In this document: piece by piece, positions 31,622 through 40,924 of the stretch
Layout of the letters: every line of letters starts with the position of its first letter
Numbering within the stretch: the first letter of the stretch is position 1
From: Lysobacteraceae bacterium SCN 69-320
Lineage (GTDB): Bacteria > Pseudomonadota > Gammaproteobacteria > Xanthomonadales > Rhodanobacteraceae
Reading direction: 5' to 3'
Assembly (NCBI GenBank): GCA_001725155.1
Contig: MEFP01000009.1
Location: 62,001 to 126,000 of the forward strand
DNA: 64,000 bases
Position numbers and translations under genes: made by a program
The notes under the pieces: generated by a model
What the model saw: the letters and a program-made list of their open reading frames with translations, nothing else
What the model was told of the DNA's origin: nothing
The model's database searches: none

Positions 31622-32683
31622 ATGCGCATCTTCCGTCGCCGCCCGTCACGCAACGATCCGCTGCCGAAACGGTCGGGCGCCGCAGCCTGTAACGACGCCT
31701 ATGCACCGGCGCTTCGCAGCGAGGACGGCCCTGCGCGGCGCCGCGCGTCGACGTGCGGCGCAGCGACAGCACGCAACCGCCTCATCGTCGCAGCCGCCAC
31801 CGCGCTGTGCCTGGCGTGGAGCACCACGCCACAGGCCGACGTCGTGCCGCAGGTCGCCGCACTCCTGCGCGACACGCGGCTCAACGAGATCAGCGGCATG
31901 GCCCTGTCCGCACGCACGCCGCAGCGGCTGTGGGTGCACAACGATTCGGGCGCACCGGCGGAACTGTTCGCGATCGGCCTCGACGGAAAAGTGCAGGCGC
32001 GCCTGCGCCTGAGCGCGCCCAAGCCGGTCGACTGGGAGGACATGGCCGCGTTCACCCTGGATGGCAAGCCGTATCTGCTGCTCGCCGATACCGGCGACAA
32101 CGGCGGCGTGCGCAAGCGCAGTGAACTGCTGGTCGTGGAAGAACCCGACTTCGCCGCAGGCACCGAAGAACGGCAGCTCAGCGCGGCGCCGGCGTGGCGC
32201 ATCGTGTTCCGCTACGCCGACGCGCCGCACGACGTCGAAGCCGTCGCCGTCGACACGGCCAGCGAAGCCGTGCTGCTGCTGACCAAGCGCACGACGCCGC
32301 CGCAACTCTGGTCGGTACCGCTGCGGCCCGGCGCACAGCAGGAGCACGTCGCGACCCTGCTCGGCAACGTGGCCGTGCCCGACGAAACGGCGCCGGCGAC
32401 GGACTTCCAGCGTCGCCTGCAGCCGGGCCGCCCGACAGCCGCCTCGCTGGGCCGCGACGGCCGCAGCATCGCGGTACTGAGCTATGCCTCGGTCTGGCTG
32501 TATCGCCGCGACGACGGCGAGAGCTGGGCCCAGGCGCTCGCGCGTACACCGCAGGTGTTCCCGCTGGGTCTGCTCGTGCAGGCCGAAGCCCTGGCGCTCG
32601 ACACCGCCGGCCGGTGCATCCTCGTGACCGGCGAACGCTGGCCCGCGCCGCTGTTGCGCATCGAGCTGTCGGACAAGCCGTGA
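31622..32683 (+). CDS. Probable exported beta-propeller-like protein of unknown function
   Basis: 353 residues from the only upstream ATG. A basic 50-residue lead precedes a hydrophobic segment (RLIVAAATALCLAWSTTPQA) that looks like a signal sequence, so the true start could be later, but no better start codon is in frame. The rest has propeller-like strand repeats: EISGMALSARTPQRLWVHND, LLLADTGDNGG, DVEAVAVDTASEAVLLLTKR, SLGRDGRSIAVLSY, ALALDTAGRCILVTGE. No enzyme motif was recognised. Confidence 0.65.
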   Translation: MRIFRRRPSRNDPLPKRSGAAACNDAYAPALRSEDGPARRRASTCGAATARNRLIVAAATALCLAWSTTPQADVVPQVAALLRDTRLNEISGMALSARTPQRLWVHNDSGAPAELFAIGLDGKVQARLRLSAPKPVDWEDMAAFTLDGKPYLLLADTGDNGGVRKRSELLVVEEPDFAAGTEERQLSAAPAWRIVFRYADAPHDVEAVAVDTASEAVLLLTKRTTPPQLWSVPLRPGAQQEHVATLLGNVAVPDETAPATDFQRRLQPGRPTAASLGRDGRSIAVLSYASVWLYRRDDGESWAQALARTPQVFPLGLLVQAEALALDTAGRCILVTGERWPAPLLRIELSDKP

Positions 32684-32920
32684 CGCGGTGCTCGGGCATC
32701 GGCCTGTCGGAGGGACCCCGATCGACGCAGGTTGTGGTGAGCCCGCAGGGCGATCCGCAACGTCGCGGCGTCATCTCGACGAGATCGCGCAAGCGCATTC
32801 GACGTCATCGCGAAGGCGCGTCTTCGATCGACGCACGCAGCGACGCCGGGACCTCGATGCTGCGGTTTGCCGCCGGGGCTCAGCGCATCTACCGTTGCAG
32901 GCCGCGGTCGATCGGCGCGA

Positions 32921-34039
32921 TCAGGCCAGCCACTCGCTGAGCGCGGTCCGCTCGCCGAGCGCGAGTTGCGCAAGCGCGCGGCCGCAGAGCGCTCCGAAGA
33001 GGTTGCCGGTGCCGTCGTAGGCGCCGGTCGCGTAGACACCCGGTGCGACGGCACCGAATACCGGCAGCCCGCGCCGGGTGAACGCGACCTGGGCCGACCA
33101 GCGATGGGTGACCGCGGCGGTGCTGCCGAGGCGTTCGCGCAGCAGCCGTTGGAGATGCGCCTGCACGACCGGCGACACGCCGTCGGCCTGCCATTCCGCA
33201 TCGCCGCCGATGTCGCGGCCGCCGCCGAGGGCGATGCGCCCGTCCGCGCGCTGCAGCCAGTAATCGTGGCCGTCGCGGTAGTAGACCGGCCGCGCCAGCT
33301 GCAGCGCCGGATCGGGCGCGGTCGCGAGCATCTGCAGCCGCGCCGAGCGCAGCTCGCCGGCGTACTGCGGCAGCAGACGCTCGATGCCGCCGTCGACGGC
33401 GACCAGCACGATGTCGGCCTGCACACGGCCGCTGCGCGTGGCGACCAGGCCGGAAGAAACTTCTTCCACAAAACAATTTCCGTACAAGAAAACTCCGTCG
33501 CCCTGCAATTGCGCCGCGAGTTCGCGCCAATAACGCGCCGGGTCGAAGCAGCCGTCCTCGGCGAACAGCACGCCGCGGCCTTCGGCGCCGTCGTAGGGCT
33601 GCGCCGGCAGACCGTCGCGCTGCATGAGTTCGATCTGCCGCTCGCAGTCGGCCAGTTCGCGCGCATCCGCGGCGATGCGCAGCGAACCGGTGCGCCTGCA
33701 ATGCCGCGGCGCCTCGGCATAGCGCCGGGCGAGCTCGCTCAAGGTCGACTCATAGATGCCCAATGCGCGTTCGCGGCCGAAGCGCGCCACGGCCTGCGGA
33801 TAGAACGCGGCCTGTCCGGCGAGCAGGAAGCCGCCGTTGGCGCCGGCCGCGCCTGCGGCGATACCGCGTTGGTCTACACCGATGCAATCCAGGCCTGCGC
33901 GGCGGAACTGCTGCAAGGCGCTGAGCCCGCTGCCGCCGAGACCGACGACGCAGACCTGGGTGCGGCAGTCGCCCGGCAAGGGCGCCAGGGACAGATCCAG
34001 TCCGTCGCGCCAGATCGATTCCGCCACTGCGTCCTGCAT
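32921..34039 (-). CDS. FAD-dependent oxidoreductase (DadA/glycine oxidase-like DAO family)
   Basis: A 372-residue flavoenzyme. The dinucleotide-binding motif is VVGLGGSGLSALQQFRRAG (about 31-49), followed by DQRGIAAGAAGANGGFLLAG, which is DAO-like. The C-terminal FAD contact is GAYDGTGNLFGALCGRALA. The family oxidises amino or imino acids; the substrate is unknown. Codons 159-186 (33482-33563 and flank) include a cluster unlike the rest of the gene. It is divergent from the SPFH gene. Confidence 0.85.
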   Translation of the reverse strand: MQDAVAESIWRDGLDLSLAPLPGDCRTQVCVVGLGGSGLSALQQFRRAGLDCIGVDQRGIAAGAAGANGGFLLAGQAAFYPQAVARFGRERALGIYESTLSELARRYAEAPRHCRRTGSLRIAADARELADCERQIELMQRDGLPAQPYDGAEGRGVLFAEDGCFDPARYWRELAAQLQGDGVFLYGNCFVEEVSSGLVATRSGRVQADIVLVAVDGGIERLLPQYAGELRSARLQMLATAPDPALQLARPVYYRDGHDYWLQRADGRIALGGGRDIGGDAEWQADGVSPVVQAHLQRLLRERLGSTAAVTHRWSAQVAFTRRGLPVFGAVAPGVYATGAYDGTGNLFGALCGRALAQLALGERTALSEWLA

Positions 34040-34062
34040 CTGCCCTGCCCCACGCCCGGTCC

Positions 34063-34075
34063 GTCGCCGATGGTA
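34063..34075 (-). promoter_or_regulatory. -10/discriminator of the DAO-family gene
   Basis: Minus strand TACCAT (34075-34070) followed by CGGCGAC, 23 bp before the start codon. Confidence 0.45.
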
Positions 34076-34145
34076 GCCGCTGCCGGTTCCGGGAACCTCG
34101 ACGTTTTTCGAGGTGCTCTTCTGCTGCGCTGCGACTTGAAGAGAT

Positions 34146-34164
34146 AGATATCAAATTGATATCT
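34146..34164. promoter_or_regulatory. Perfect 19-bp palindrome, probable operator of the SPFH-RHH operon
   Basis: AGATATCAAATTGATATCT: nine-base arms around a central A (34155), in a short A/T-rich island 27-45 bp before the SPFH ATG (34191). A weak -35, TTGAAG (34136-34141), lies just upstream, so the palindrome would cover the -10 region and a bound protein would block RNA polymerase. The operon's second gene encodes a ribbon-helix-helix protein, a family that often binds such sites in its own promoter. Autoregulation is inferred. Confidence 0.65.
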
Positions 34165-34190
34165 TCTCGCCACCTCACAGGAGCACCGCC

Positions 34191-35057
34191 ATGAACGAAA
34201 ACCAAGCCTGGTCTCTGCCCGGAATCCCGACCCTGGTCGTGCTGATCGTCGGCTTCGCGATCGCGATCGCGGTGTTCATCAGCGGCGCCAATTCCCACAG
34301 CCCGAACGGACCGCTCGGCGGCATGCTGCTGTTCGGCTTCATCGCGTTCCTGACCAAGGGCTTCTTCCAGGTGCAGCCGAACCAGGGCAAGGTCATGCAG
34401 CTGTTCGGCCGCTATTCCGGCACGGTCCGCGACGAAGGCCTGCGCTGGACCAATCCGTTCTACAGCAAGCGCGACGTGTCGCTGCGCGTGCGCAACTTCG
34501 AATCGTCCAAGCTCAAGGTCAACGACAACGACGGCAACCCGATCGAGATCGCCGCAGTCGTGGTCTGGCAGGTCGTCGACACCGCCGAAGCGGTGTTCCA
34601 GGTCGACGACTACGAGAACTTCGTGCAGATCCAGTCCGAAGCGGCGCTGCGCCAGATGGCGACGAGCTATCCCTACGATTCGCACGACAGCGGCGCGCCG
34701 AGCCTGCGCAGCCACGGCAAGGAAGTGAACCAGCACCTGCGCGACGAAATCCAGGAGCGCCTCGGCAAGGCCGGCGTCGACGTGGTCGAGGCGCGTATCT
34801 CGCACCTGGCCTATGCCCAGGAAATCGCCCAGGCCATGCTGCAGCGGCAGCAGGCCGGCGCGATCATCGCCGCGCGTGCGCGCATCGTCGAAGGCGCGGT
34901 CAGCATGGTCGAGATGGCGCTGGAGCAGCTCAGCTCGCGCGGCGTGGTCACCCTCGACGAGGAGCGCAAGGCGGCGATGGTGTCCAATCTGCTCGTCGTG
35001 CTCTGCGGCGAACGTGCGACCCAGCCTGTCGTCAACGCCGGCACCCTGCACCACTGA
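34191..35057 (+). CDS. SPFH/Band-7 membrane protein
   Basis: A 288-residue protein with two N-terminal hydrophobic stretches ([20 protein letters not shown] at about 12-31 and [16 protein letters not shown] at about 40-55). A prohibitin-homology domain follows ([57 protein letters not shown]) with a long helix at about 190-270 ([40 protein letters not shown]). SPFH proteins form membrane-associated oligomers. The Shine-Dalgarno is CAGGAG. An RHH gene follows after 9 bp. Confidence 0.93.
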   Translation: MNENQAWSLPGIPTLVVLIVGFAIAIAVFISGANSHSPNGPLGGMLLFGFIAFLTKGFFQVQPNQGKVMQLFGRYSGTVRDEGLRWTNPFYSKRDVSLRVRNFESSKLKVNDNDGNPIEIAAVVVWQVVDTAEAVFQVDDYENFVQIQSEAALRQMATSYPYDSHDSGAPSLRSHGKEVNQHLRDEIQERLGKAGVDVVEARISHLAYAQEIAQAMLQRQQAGAIIAARARIVEGAVSMVEMALEQLSSRGVVTLDEERKAAMVSNLLVVLCGERATQPVVNAGTLHH

Positions 35058-35066
35058 CCGGCCGCC

Positions 35067-35249
35067 GTGAGCGAGAAGAAAGCCTATCCGCTGCGCATCA
35101 ACGCCGCCGTGCTCGCCGCCATGCAGGCCTGGGCCGACGACGAGCTTCGCTCGCTGAACGCCCAGATCGAGTACGTGCTGCGCGAAGCGCTGCGCCGCAA
35201 CGGGCGGCTGAAAAACAGCAACGACAGCGAGCGCGCAACCTCCGACTGA
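35067..35249 (+). CDS. Arc/MetJ-type ribbon-helix-helix DNA-binding protein
   Basis: A 60-residue protein starting with [23 protein letters not shown] gives the DNA-contacting beta-strand (PLRI) and first helix, and [18 protein letters not shown] gives the second helix of an Arc-like dimer. The tail is polar. It lies 9 bp after the SPFH gene and is almost certainly co-transcribed. The perfect palindrome before the operon is the natural candidate for its target. Confidence 0.88.
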   Translation: MSEKKAYPLRINAAVLAAMQAWADDELRSLNAQIEYVLREALRRNGRLKNSNDSERATSD

Positions 35250-35280
35250 ACGCCGCGGCTGGCGCCGCGGCGGCACGGGC

Positions 35281-35883
35281 GTGGACAATGCGCGGATGAA
35301 CCGCGTCGATGCCGCCGATCTTCCGCCTCCGCCGGCCACGGCCGATGCCGCGCGCCGGCGCGAACTGCTGGCCGTGGCGGCGCAACTGGGCGTTCCGGCC
35401 GACTACGCGCGCAGCCGCGGGCTGCGTCGCGTCGCCGAGCCGGCCCGGCTGGCCTTCGTCGGCTACGACATCCATGCGAGGCCGCAATGGCTGACGCCGC
35501 GCGCAGCCCAGGCCTGGCTGCAGCTGCGCCAGGCAGCCGCGCTGGGCCAGGTCGAGCTGCAGCTGGTTTCCGCGTTCCGCTCGATCGAGTACCAGGTCGG
35601 CATCGTCCAGCGCAAGCTCGCGCGCGGCCAGAACATCGCGCAGATCCTCCAAGTCAGCGCCGCGCCGGGCTACAGCGAACATCACAGCGGCCGCGCGATC
35701 GACCTGACTACACCGGGCTTCGCCGCGCTGGAGGAAGAGTTCGAGCGGTCGCCGGCATTCCGCTGGCTGACGAACAACGCCGCAAAGTACGGTTTTACCC
35801 TTTCCTTTCCGCGCGGCAACCCGCACCGCATCGCCTACGAGCCCTGGCACTGGTGCTGGCATGCGCCGCAGCGGCGCCGCTAG
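35281..35883 (+). CDS. VanY/DacC-type D-alanyl-D-alanine carboxypeptidase (peptidase M15B)
   Basis: A 200-residue protein. Zinc-peptidase motifs: LVSAFRSIEYQ (about 98-108), SEHHSGRAIDL (about 131-141, zinc His and Asp) and the C-terminal EPWHWCWH (zinc His). It trims D-Ala from peptidoglycan stems. No signal peptide is visible with either the GTG start (35281) or an ATG 15 bases later, so export is uncertain. Its stop TAG sits inside the palindrome CTAG shared with the opposing sulfotransferase gene. Confidence 0.9.
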   Translation: MDNARMNRVDAADLPPPPATADAARRRELLAVAAQLGVPADYARSRGLRRVAEPARLAFVGYDIHARPQWLTPRAAQAWLQLRQAAALGQVELQLVSAFRSIEYQVGIVQRKLARGQNIAQILQVSAAPGYSEHHSGRAIDLTTPGFAALEEEFERSPAFRWLTNNAAKYGFTLSFPRGNPHRIAYEPWHWCWHAPQRRR

Positions 35884-37553
35884 CCTCTGACGCCGAGTTT
35901 TTCCAGTTCCGGCAGCAGCGGCGCATAGGCTTTCCAGCGGCCGACCGAACTCGCATAGACGTTCTGGCGCGCCTGCCAGACGCTGGCCGTCGCAATCGCA
36001 TCGCGCGGCGCAGTGGGACCGCGCGACGCCTTGTCGACGGGTTTTTCGGCGGCCTTGTCCGCCGGCTTGTCGGCCGCCGGCAGCGGCGGCAGGCCGAGGA
36101 AGGTGAACAGGCGCTTGAGGTCGGCCGCGGTATTGGCCACGAGGCTTTCGTAGTCGAGTTCGAGCACGCGCACCGGCAGGACCTTGCGCCAGTGCTCCAT
36201 CAGCGTCTGGTAGCCGCGCGCGTAGTCGCCGATGTCGCCGAAATCGTAGGCCCAGTTCATGTCGTCGTGGGCGAAATGCTGACTCCACAGCGACAGCGCG
36301 GTGTCGCGCAGGTCGCGCCGGCAATGGATGATGCGCGCGTTCGGGAACATCGCGGCAATCAGGCCGAGGTGGCGGAAATTCAGTGGATTCTTGTCCACGT
36401 AGCAGCGCGCCGGCGCATCGTCCTGACGCAGCTGGCTGCGGTACAGATGCGCCGCGGTCGAAAGCGCGCCGGAGGTCGGCTCGGGGCCGAGTTGGGCCGC
36501 AAGCGCGGCGATCCAGTTCAACTCGCTGCGGTTGCGCACATCCGGATGCCGGGCCAGCTGGCTCGCCACCAGGGTCGTGCCCGAGCGCGGCAGTCCGACG
36601 ATGAACACCGGCACGAGGCGATCGTCGACCGGCAATGGCAGCGGCACGCGCGTGCGCAGCTGCATTTCCACGAAACGCTGCCAGCCGCGCAGATCCCACG
36701 GGAATGCCGCGCGCGATTCGGCATTGGCCTTGCGCAGCACCTGCGCCGCGCGCGGCCGCTCGCCGAGATCGTCGTAGATCTTGCCCAGGCCGAACGCTGC
36801 GCAGAGCGCGGCCGCTTCGCCGAGATCGCTGCGCGCCTGCGCCTGTTCGAGCAGGGTCAGATCGGGATCGTCGGCGCGCGTGAACTTGTGCGTGTGCGCG
36901 AGCCGCAGCCAGGCCGCGGCCTGGCGCGGATCGAGTTCGGCGGCCAGGCGCAGGCGCCGGCGCGCAGAACCGAAGCGGCCGAGCACGAGCGAGATCTCGC
37001 CGGTGATGGCCAGAAGCTCCGCATCGCGCGGATTCGCGTCGAGGATGTCCTGGGAAATCTCCTCGGCTTCGGCGTGACGCTGGCATTCCTGCAGGAAGCG
37101 CAAGGTGCGAATGTCGCCCATGCGCGTGCGCGGATGGCGGCGCCAGAGCGAGAGCACGGCCTCGCTCGCAGCCGCCTGACGTCCCTGCTCGCGCAGCATG
37201 AACGCAAGCGCCAGCGGCGCATCCGCATGCGTGGGTTCGGCCGCAATGACCTCGCGGAACATCTGTTCGGCCTCGCGCACGTGGCCGCTCAGACGCAGCG
37301 CGACGCCGTAGAGGTAGCGCAGGGTCGTCGAGGATGCCCAGCGGTTGAGCCCCGCCTCGAGCACGAGGCCGGCCGGCACCGCGAGGTTGCTGCGCAGCAG
37401 ATCCTCGGCACCCTGTATCCACTGCTGGATGCCGGCCTTGCCCACGTCGAGACGGCCGAGAAACTGCTGTATCGCCGGCCCGAGCTGCCCCTGGCCTATG
37501 CCGCGCCGCAGGTCCGCCAAGGCGACGGCATATTGTTCGGAACTCAAACTCAT
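35880..37553 (-). CDS. TPR-containing sulfotransferase
   Basis: A 557-residue protein. Residues about 1-270 are tetratricopeptide-like helices (LRYLYGVALRLSGHVREAEQ, APLALAFMLREQGRQAAASE, ELLAITGEISLVLGRFGSAR). Residues about 290-550 form a PAPS-dependent sulfotransferase with the 5' phosphosulfate loop VGLPRSGTTL and the 3' phosphate motif IIHCRRDLRDTALSLW. A Lys/Ala/Asp/Pro-rich insert (about residues 490-516) interrupts the usual FxGL...TAS segment before VWQARQNVYASSVGRW. The acceptor is unknown. It overlaps the VanY-type gene by 4 bp, tail to tail. Confidence 0.9.
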   Translation of the reverse strand: MSLSSEQYAVALADLRRGIGQGQLGPAIQQFLGRLDVGKAGIQQWIQGAEDLLRSNLAVPAGLVLEAGLNRWASSTTLRYLYGVALRLSGHVREAEQMFREVIAAEPTHADAPLALAFMLREQGRQAAASEAVLSLWRRHPRTRMGDIRTLRFLQECQRHAEAEEISQDILDANPRDAELLAITGEISLVLGRFGSARRRLRLAAELDPRQAAAWLRLAHTHKFTRADDPDLTLLEQAQARSDLGEAAALCAAFGLGKIYDDLGERPRAAQVLRKANAESRAAFPWDLRGWQRFVEMQLRTRVPLPLPVDDRLVPVFIVGLPRSGTTLVASQLARHPDVRNRSELNWIAALAAQLGPEPTSGALSTAAHLYRSQLRQDDAPARCYVDKNPLNFRHLGLIAAMFPNARIIHCRRDLRDTALSLWSQHFAHDDMNWAYDFGDIGDYARGYQTLMEHWRKVLPVRVLELDYESLVANTAADLKRLFTFLGLPPLPAADKPADKAAEKPVDKASRGPTAPRDAIATASVWQARQNVYASSVGRWKAYAPLLPELEKLGVRG

Positions 37554-38059
37554 GCGTTCTGGAATGCTCGGACGGCCGCACGGCGGTGCGGCCCGGACGC
37601 GCATTATCGTCGCCAGCCCACCTCGCACAAGCGCCGGTGGTCGCGATTCCGGCTCGGCGCAACGTCGGGAGATGGCCGTGGCGGCGGCTGTCGTGTGCTT
37701 TGAAAGACGATCGGCCGGCCGTCGGCCGGCCGACCGCGGCCGCACTGGCGCGACGGAAGCGCTCACCCGAGCGTGTTTCACACTGGGGTGAGCCGGTTGC
37801 GCGAGGACGGAAGTGTCGGTGAGGCGGGAGTTCCTTGTGCAGCAGTCAGTGCTCGCGAAGCCGACGGCGACAAGGCGGACGGCGACAGGCAGAAACTGCA
37901 CGAATCGGCCATTGCGCCTCGCCGGGGCGCCCCTTCTCCCCTGCCCCCTCCCGCAAGGGGAGGGGGAAAAGGTGCTGGTGCTGCTTCCGCGCTGGCGGGG
38001 GATGTCTGCGCAGACACCCACGCAACGGATGCCGGCGCAACGGTCGCTTGCCCCGTCGC
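37554..38059. other. 506-bp intergenic region with one repeat hairpin
   Basis: No credible gene. It contains tandem copies of TCGGCCGGCCG (37711-37721 and 37722-37732, the latter extending to a 12-bp palindrome) and the hairpin CCCCCTCCC-GCAAG-GGGAGGGGG (37944-37966), a relative of the arms at 28.5 and 59.1 kb. The rest is unremarkable, and probably includes the upstream region of the sulfotransferase gene. Confidence 0.6.
37944..37966. repeat. Single copy of the CCCTCCC/GGGAGGG hairpin repeat
   Basis: CCCCCTCCC (37944-37952) pairs with GGGAGGGGG (37958-37966) around GCAAG. Flanks CTTCTCCCCTG and AAAAGG resemble dispersed C/G-rich repeats in proteobacteria. No partner arm is nearby. Confidence 0.65.
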
Positions 38060-40924
38060 CTACGGCGCGAACTCCTGCACGCTGGTCGACACGGCGCTGG
38101 CCGCCGTGATGTTGATCGGCAGCGCGTGGTAATTGTTCGTGAGCCAGCGACCGAGCTGACTGGCGTACAGCGGCGAGCCGAGCACCGCGCTCTGGCCGCC
38201 CGGGATGATCTCGTCCGCGCTGATCGGCGTGCTCATCTCGCCGACGAAGCGCCGCGCCGGGCCGCTGGAGAACATGAACTCGTTGACGCCGTTGGCGCGC
38301 GTGCTGTGGCTGGACGCATCGACCGCGTCGAAGCCGCCCGACCGCGGCACGCCCGGCAGCGCGGCCGAGTAGTCCGTGAAGCCGTAGGGATTCGCGCCGG
38401 GCAGGTTGAACGGTCCGCCGAGCGGATGCGCGAACCGGATGCGGTGCAGCTTGCCCCAGCGGTAGTCCGACAGGGTGGTCGAGCCGGCGAAGGCCGCGGC
38501 GAAATCGGCGCTGGCGAAGCGCGCGAGGCCGTCCTGCATGCTCTTGAGCAGCACGTAGTCGCGCGCATCTTCCGGCGTCGGCGGCGTGCCGACGCTGGCC
38601 GGCACGTTGAAGAAGCTCAGACCCGAGGCGCCCTTGCCGCGCAGCACGCTGAAGCTGTCGAGCAGGAACTTGAAGCCGGCATAGGCGTCGGAGCTGCCCG
38701 GCAGCGCCGCGCCGAGGCCGACCTTGCTGACGGTCGCATCGACCGTGTTGCGGATCGCCTGCGAGCGCCAGATCGCGAACAGGCTGGCCGCGACGCTGGC
38801 GTCGACTTCCGCCGCGCTGGGCTCGGCCAGCGCATTCGGGTTGTCGCCCGGGTCGAAGCCTTCGCGCAGGCCGGTCGGCGTGCTGAAGTTCCACTGCGCG
38901 ATGCGCGTGACGGCCGCAGCGACGTTGGCGTCGGCAGCCAGCGCGGCCAGCGGCGCCCAGGCGCCGGCGGCCTTGGCCCGGTTCAGCGCGTTGACCAGAT
39001 GCGGCGAGACGAGCTCGGCGTCCATGAGCTGGTTGTTGGCCTGCAGGTTCTTCATGTCGGCGACCGAGACCTTCTGGCCGCTGGCCACGAGCGCGGCGAG
39101 CTTGCGGTCGATGCGCCCCTGGCGATAGGCCGAGTATTTGAAGTTGAGGTAGTACAGGCCGCCGCCCGGACGCACCTGGTTCAGCGGGTTGTTGTCCAGG
39201 GTCGTGCCGACCGGATCGTTGTTCGCGTTGGAGAACCAGCCCTTGGCCGGATTGACGAGCTGCGGCATTTCCGCGGCCGGCAGGATCTCGAACGGCACGG
39301 CCTGATTCGCCTCGCGCGTCTTCAGCGGCATCCAGTCGTGCTTGAGCGTGCCGGAGCCGTCGCGGATCAGCCAGGGCGGACGGCCGCCGTCGGCGGTGTT
39401 CAGGGTCTGCAGGTCCGTGCGCAGCGGCAGTTCGGCGCTCGTGAAATAGCCGATGTTGCCGTCGACGTCGGCGTAGGCGAAGTTCTGCGAGCCCACGTCG
39501 AAATAGCTCAGCGCCTGCTGGAATTCGGCGAGGTTCTGCGCGCGATTGATGCGGCGGAAGGATTCGAGCTCGCCGGTCGCGCCCCAGCCGGTATAGGCCA
39601 CCGACAGGCCGGTCGCGCCGGAGATCTGCACGATGGGCCCGCGGTTGCGCCGCGGCACGAGCACGGTGACCGCACCGTTGGTGTAGCCGATGCTGTTGTC
39701 GCGAACGAGGTTGTTGAGCTGACCGTCGCCGGTCTTGTTCACGTAGAAATTCTGGAACACCCATTCGACCGGCTCTTCCACGCCGCTGTGCACGGTCGCA
39801 TACGGCAGGCCGTAGCTGTTCAGGCGCAGGGTTTCCTGGAATACGTCGGTCACGTCCAGCGGGTTCGTCGTGGTGCCCCAGCAGATCCGGTCGTTGCAGC
39901 CCTGGATCACGCCGGGCGCGCCGGCCACGGTCACGCCGGTCACGTTGATCGCGGGACTGGTCGAGGACAGGTGCTGTTCGACGAACACCGACGGCAGCGC
40001 GAGGCTCAGGTGCGGGTCGTTGGACAGGATGGGCTTGCCGGTCGTGGTCAGGTTGCCCGAGACCACCCATTCGTTGGAGCCGGCGCGGTTCTCACGCGGC
40101 TGCAGATGCGGGCCGATCAGCGGATGGTCGGCGATCTTGTCGCGGTAGGCGCGGGCCAGCTCCAGAGTGGTCGCATCGAGCAGGGCCACGTTGGTGCCCG
40201 CTTCGGTGTCGGCCTTGTCGCCGCCGGCAAGCAGCGCGCCGCCGGCCGGCGTGGCGGCCGCTATCGTCACGCGGTTGTCCGGCGGCGCCAGACGATGGGT
40301 GTCGCCGAAATACAGCGCGGTGCCGTCGAAGCCGCCGGCCTGGCCGGCCTGCTGGTAGGCGCCGAGTTCCAGAGTGGTCTGGATGTCCAGATCGAACGAC
40401 AGCTGGAACGCGAGCGCCTTGCCGATGACGATGCTGTCCACCGGCGACCAGGGTTCGATCTGGCTGATTTCCAGTGCCGCGTATTCCGGCGGCAGGCTCG
40501 GCGTCGTGCGCAGCCAGTAGTTCACGCCGTCGGCATAGGCCTTGAGCCAGCCGCGCGTGTCGTCGCTGGCCGCCTGCCAGGTCGCCCAGGCGGCGCGGCG
40601 CAGCCCCAGGGTGCGCGTCTGCACGTCGTTGGCCAGCGCCGGCTGGCCGAGCAGTTCGGCGATCGTGCCGCTGGCGCCGCGGCGGCTGTAGTCCATCTGG
40701 AAGAAGCGGTCGCGCGCATGCGCGTACCCCTGCAGGAAGGCCAGGTCGTGCTCGTTCTGCGCCTTGATCAGCGGGATGCCTTCGACGCCGACGGCGATGC
40801 TCGCCGCGGCCTTGAGTTCGGGCGCCTTGATCGGCTCGGCGGCCGCGGCGCCGGACAAGGCTGCGGCGACCGCGAACGCGAGAAGGCGGCGGCCGGGGCC
40901 GCGCGGCGCAGTGTTCTGTGACAT
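38060..40924 (-). CDS. Penicillin acylase family protein (Ntn-hydrolase precursor)
   Basis: A 954-residue exported precursor: signal peptide (1-29, AALSGAAAA), alpha-chain region to about 282, then the autocatalytic beta-chain start at Ser283 in AGSNEWVVSG, followed by SNDPHLSLALPSVFVEQHL, which is typical after the nucleophile. Later beta-chain features include GWFSNANNDPVGT and YRWGKLHRIRFAHPLGG. The family cleaves amides: beta-lactams, acyl-homoserine lactones, or peptide-derived amides. No quorum-sensing gene is nearby, so the substrate stays open. ATG at 40924 has AGGGAGA about 7 bases upstream. Divergent from dnaE. Confidence 0.92.
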   Translation of the reverse strand: MSQNTAPRGPGRRLLAFAVAAALSGAAAAEPIKAPELKAAASIAVGVEGIPLIKAQNEHDLAFLQGYAHARDRFFQMDYSRRGASGTIAELLGQPALANDVQTRTLGLRRAAWATWQAASDDTRGWLKAYADGVNYWLRTTPSLPPEYAALEISQIEPWSPVDSIVIGKALAFQLSFDLDIQTTLELGAYQQAGQAGGFDGTALYFGDTHRLAPPDNRVTIAAATPAGGALLAGGDKADTEAGTNVALLDATTLELARAYRDKIADHPLIGPHLQPRENRAGSNEWVVSGNLTTTGKPILSNDPHLSLALPSVFVEQHLSSTSPAINVTGVTVAGAPGVIQGCNDRICWGTTTNPLDVTDVFQETLRLNSYGLPYATVHSGVEEPVEWVFQNFYVNKTGDGQLNNLVRDNSIGYTNGAVTVLVPRRNRGPIVQISGATGLSVAYTGWGATGELESFRRINRAQNLAEFQQALSYFDVGSQNFAYADVDGNIGYFTSAELPLRTDLQTLNTADGGRPPWLIRDGSGTLKHDWMPLKTREANQAVPFEILPAAEMPQLVNPAKGWFSNANNDPVGTTLDNNPLNQVRPGGGLYYLNFKYSAYRQGRIDRKLAALVASGQKVSVADMKNLQANNQLMDAELVSPHLVNALNRAKAAGAWAPLAALAADANVAAAVTRIAQWNFSTPTGLREGFDPGDNPNALAEPSAAEVDASVAASLFAIWRSQAIRNTVDATVSKVGLGAALPGSSDAYAGFKFLLDSFSVLRGKGASGLSFFNVPASVGTPPTPEDARDYVLLKSMQDGLARFASADFAAAFAGSTTLSDYRWGKLHRIRFAHPLGGPFNLPGANPYGFTDYSAALPGVPRSGGFDAVDASSHSTRANGVNEFMFSSGPARRFVGEMSTPISADEIIPGGQSAVLGSPLYASQLGRWLTNNYHALPINITAASAVSTSVQEFAP

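Noticed and set aside
32684..32920. Short open frames between the propeller-like gene and the DAO-family gene
   Set aside because: No ribosome site, Arg/Ser-rich composition, and no sign of conservation. The stretch is treated as a non-coding gap.
38060..40924. Penicillin acylase family protein called as a quorum-quenching AHL acylase
   Set aside because: The family cannot be divided by substrate from sequence alone, and no luxI/luxR-type gene is nearby.
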